64,000 nucleotides of DNA from an uncultured Lachnospiraceae bacterium (GTDB lineage: Bacteria; Bacillota; Clostridia; Lachnospirales; Lachnospiraceae), in assembly GCA_947589305.1 (NCBI GenBank), contig CANQAP010000008.1:1-64000 (forward strand), read 5' to 3'. The notes below the pieces were generated by a model that was not told the DNA's origin, made no database searches, and was given only the letters and a program-made list of their open reading frames with translations. The position numbers and the translations under genes are program-made. This document shows, piece after piece, positions 62,897 through 64,000 of the stretch (its first letter is position 1; every line of letters begins with the position of its first letter).

Positions 62897-63598
62897 ATGG
62901 GAAAACTATTATATGAAGGAAAAGCAAAACAGGTATATGAGACGGACAATCCACAGGAATACATTATCCATTATAAGGATGATGCGACTGCCGGAAACGG
63001 TGTCAAGCATGATCAGTTTGAGGGGAAGGGTGTCTTAAATAACACCATTTCCTGCATCATTTTTGATATGTTAGAGGAAGCTGGCATCAAAACGCATATG
63101 ATCGAAAAGATAAATGACAGAGACATTCGGGTAAAGAAAGTAGATATTTTTCCGTTGGAAGTCATCATCCGAAACATCACCACCGGTTCGTTTTGTAAAC
63201 GGCTGGGGGCGAAAGAGGGCATTGTTCTGGATGAGCCGATCTTTGAAATGAGCTATAAAAACGATGAATACGGCGATCCTCTGATCAATGATGACCATGC
63301 GGTCGCATTAAAACTGGCGACCAGAGAGGAGATCGCTTATATCAAAGAGACCACTTTGAAGATCAATCAGTTGTTAAAAGCCTTTTTCTTAAAGTTTAAT
63401 CTGAAATTAGTCGATTTCAAAATCGAGTTCGGAAAAACCGCAGACGGAGAGATTTTGCTGGCGGATGAGATATCGCCGGATTCCTGCCGGCTGTGGGATG
63501 TGGACACAAATCAAAAGTATGATAAAGATGTATTCCGTCAGGACATCGGCGATCTGATCGAGACATATAAAGAGGTCCTGAACCGTATGCAGAAATAG
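62897..63598 (+). CDS. purC: Phosphoribosylaminoimidazole-succinocarboxamide synthase
   Basis: SAICAR synthetase of 233 residues, which ligates aspartate to CAIR with ATP. The signatures are LLYEGKAKQVY at the N-terminus, FPLEVIIRNITTGSFCKRLG (~85) and LADEISPDSCRLWD (~190). AAAGGAGAG precedes the ATG. It forms a two-gene purine operon with purE; a hairpin ends it. Confidence 0.96.
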   Translation: MGKLLYEGKAKQVYETDNPQEYIIHYKDDATAGNGVKHDQFEGKGVLNNTISCIIFDMLEEAGIKTHMIEKINDRDIRVKKVDIFPLEVIIRNITTGSFCKRLGAKEGIVLDEPIFEMSYKNDEYGDPLINDDHAVALKLATREEIAYIKETTLKINQLLKAFFLKFNLKLVDFKIEFGKTADGEILLADEISPDSCRLWDVDTNQKYDKDVFRQDIGDLIETYKEVLNRMQK

Positions 63599-63620
63599 TG
63601 ACAGGATCGTGTATAAGAAA

Positions 63621-63664
63621 AGCAAAGAAAGCAGTCGGAGAGAGAACCGGCTGCTTTCTTTGCT
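63621..63664 (+). terminator. Terminator of purE-purC
   Basis: AGCAAAGAAAGCAGTCGG (63621-63638) pairs with CCGGCTGCTTTCTTTGCT (63647-63664), an 18-bp stem with one wobble pair and an 8-nt loop. T-rich arm but no long trailing T-run. Confidence 0.68.
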
Positions 63665-63722
63665 CTTGAATTTTATAACGGCATAGGGTATAGTTATAAT
63701 AAATGGTGATTTAAAGTCTTAA

Positions 63723-64000
<278 letters not shown>

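Overview
The window looks like a chromosomal segment of a Gram-positive anaerobe of the family Lachnospiraceae (Clostridia). The basis is the gene content and protein style: a DUF5721 protein, a DUF4125/TPR protein, FabK-type fatty-acid synthesis, a CIRCE element, strong AGGAGG ribosome sites with several TTG/GTG starts, and a pyrF-pyrK-pyrD-pyrE cluster followed by a 50-residue membrane protein. The genus cannot be fixed from the sequence alone. I see no phage, insertion sequence or CRISPR array; almost all of it reads as core genome.

Layout. 1-1.7 kb: 3' end of a 23S rRNA with its terminator (no 5S behind it), an aldo/keto reductase with ferredoxin-like cysteines, a structured non-coding stretch, and tRNA-Trp. 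2-10.9 kb: two chemoreceptors without che or flagellar genes, TspO, lactaldehyde reductase FucO, a large TPR-DUF4125 protein and a ZIP metal transporter. 10.9-13.6 kb: CIRCE-controlled htpG encoding an Hsp90 with a long acidic linker, then a DUF5721 protein. 13.7-19.6 kb: MoxR ATPase, DUF58 and membrane transglutaminase operon plus an M18 aminopeptidase. 19.6-26.1 kb: a secreted CAP-domain protein with cell-wall-binding repeats, a SsuBC/TauBC-like ABC transporter lacking its binding protein, an HtrA-like protease and a subtilase.

26.1-34.6 kb is the most unusual part. Two paralogous four-gene cassettes (lipoprotein, two different ABC-2-like membrane proteins, ATPase) lie in tandem. Each is preceded by an almost identical 85-bp promoter block carrying a pair of ACCGTTYAC direct repeats that fit LytTR-family binding sites. 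A LytTR response regulator without a partner kinase follows the second cassette. I read this as a self-contained envelope-stress or peptide-resistance module resembling a doubled LanI-FEG arrangement; its substrate is unknown.

34.6-48.4 kb: a metallo-hydrolase, then a leftward acyl-CoA ligase plus extra KAS operon, divergent from the type II fatty-acid cluster acpP-accD-accA-fabK-fabD-fabG-fabF-fabZ-marR, fabH and serS. accB and accC are absent. Matching 21-bp palindromes occur at the ligase promoter and upstream of fabH and are likely operators of the FabT-like MarR protein. A long hairpin separates acpP from accD and may let ACP be made in excess. tRNA-Gly follows serS.

48.4-64 kb: MgtE, a MIF-like protein, pyrimidine genes (pyrC; pyrF-pyrK-pyrD-pyrE) interspersed with a CPBP protease, an M19 dipeptidase and a class I glutamine amidotransferase-like hydrolase; then VanZ-like and DUF6142-like membrane proteins, an N-terminally extended M29 aminopeptidase, an ABC substrate-binding lipoprotein that could be the missing partner of the 21-kb transporter, purE-purC, and the start of a cytoplasmic GH13 alpha-amylase cut by the window edge.
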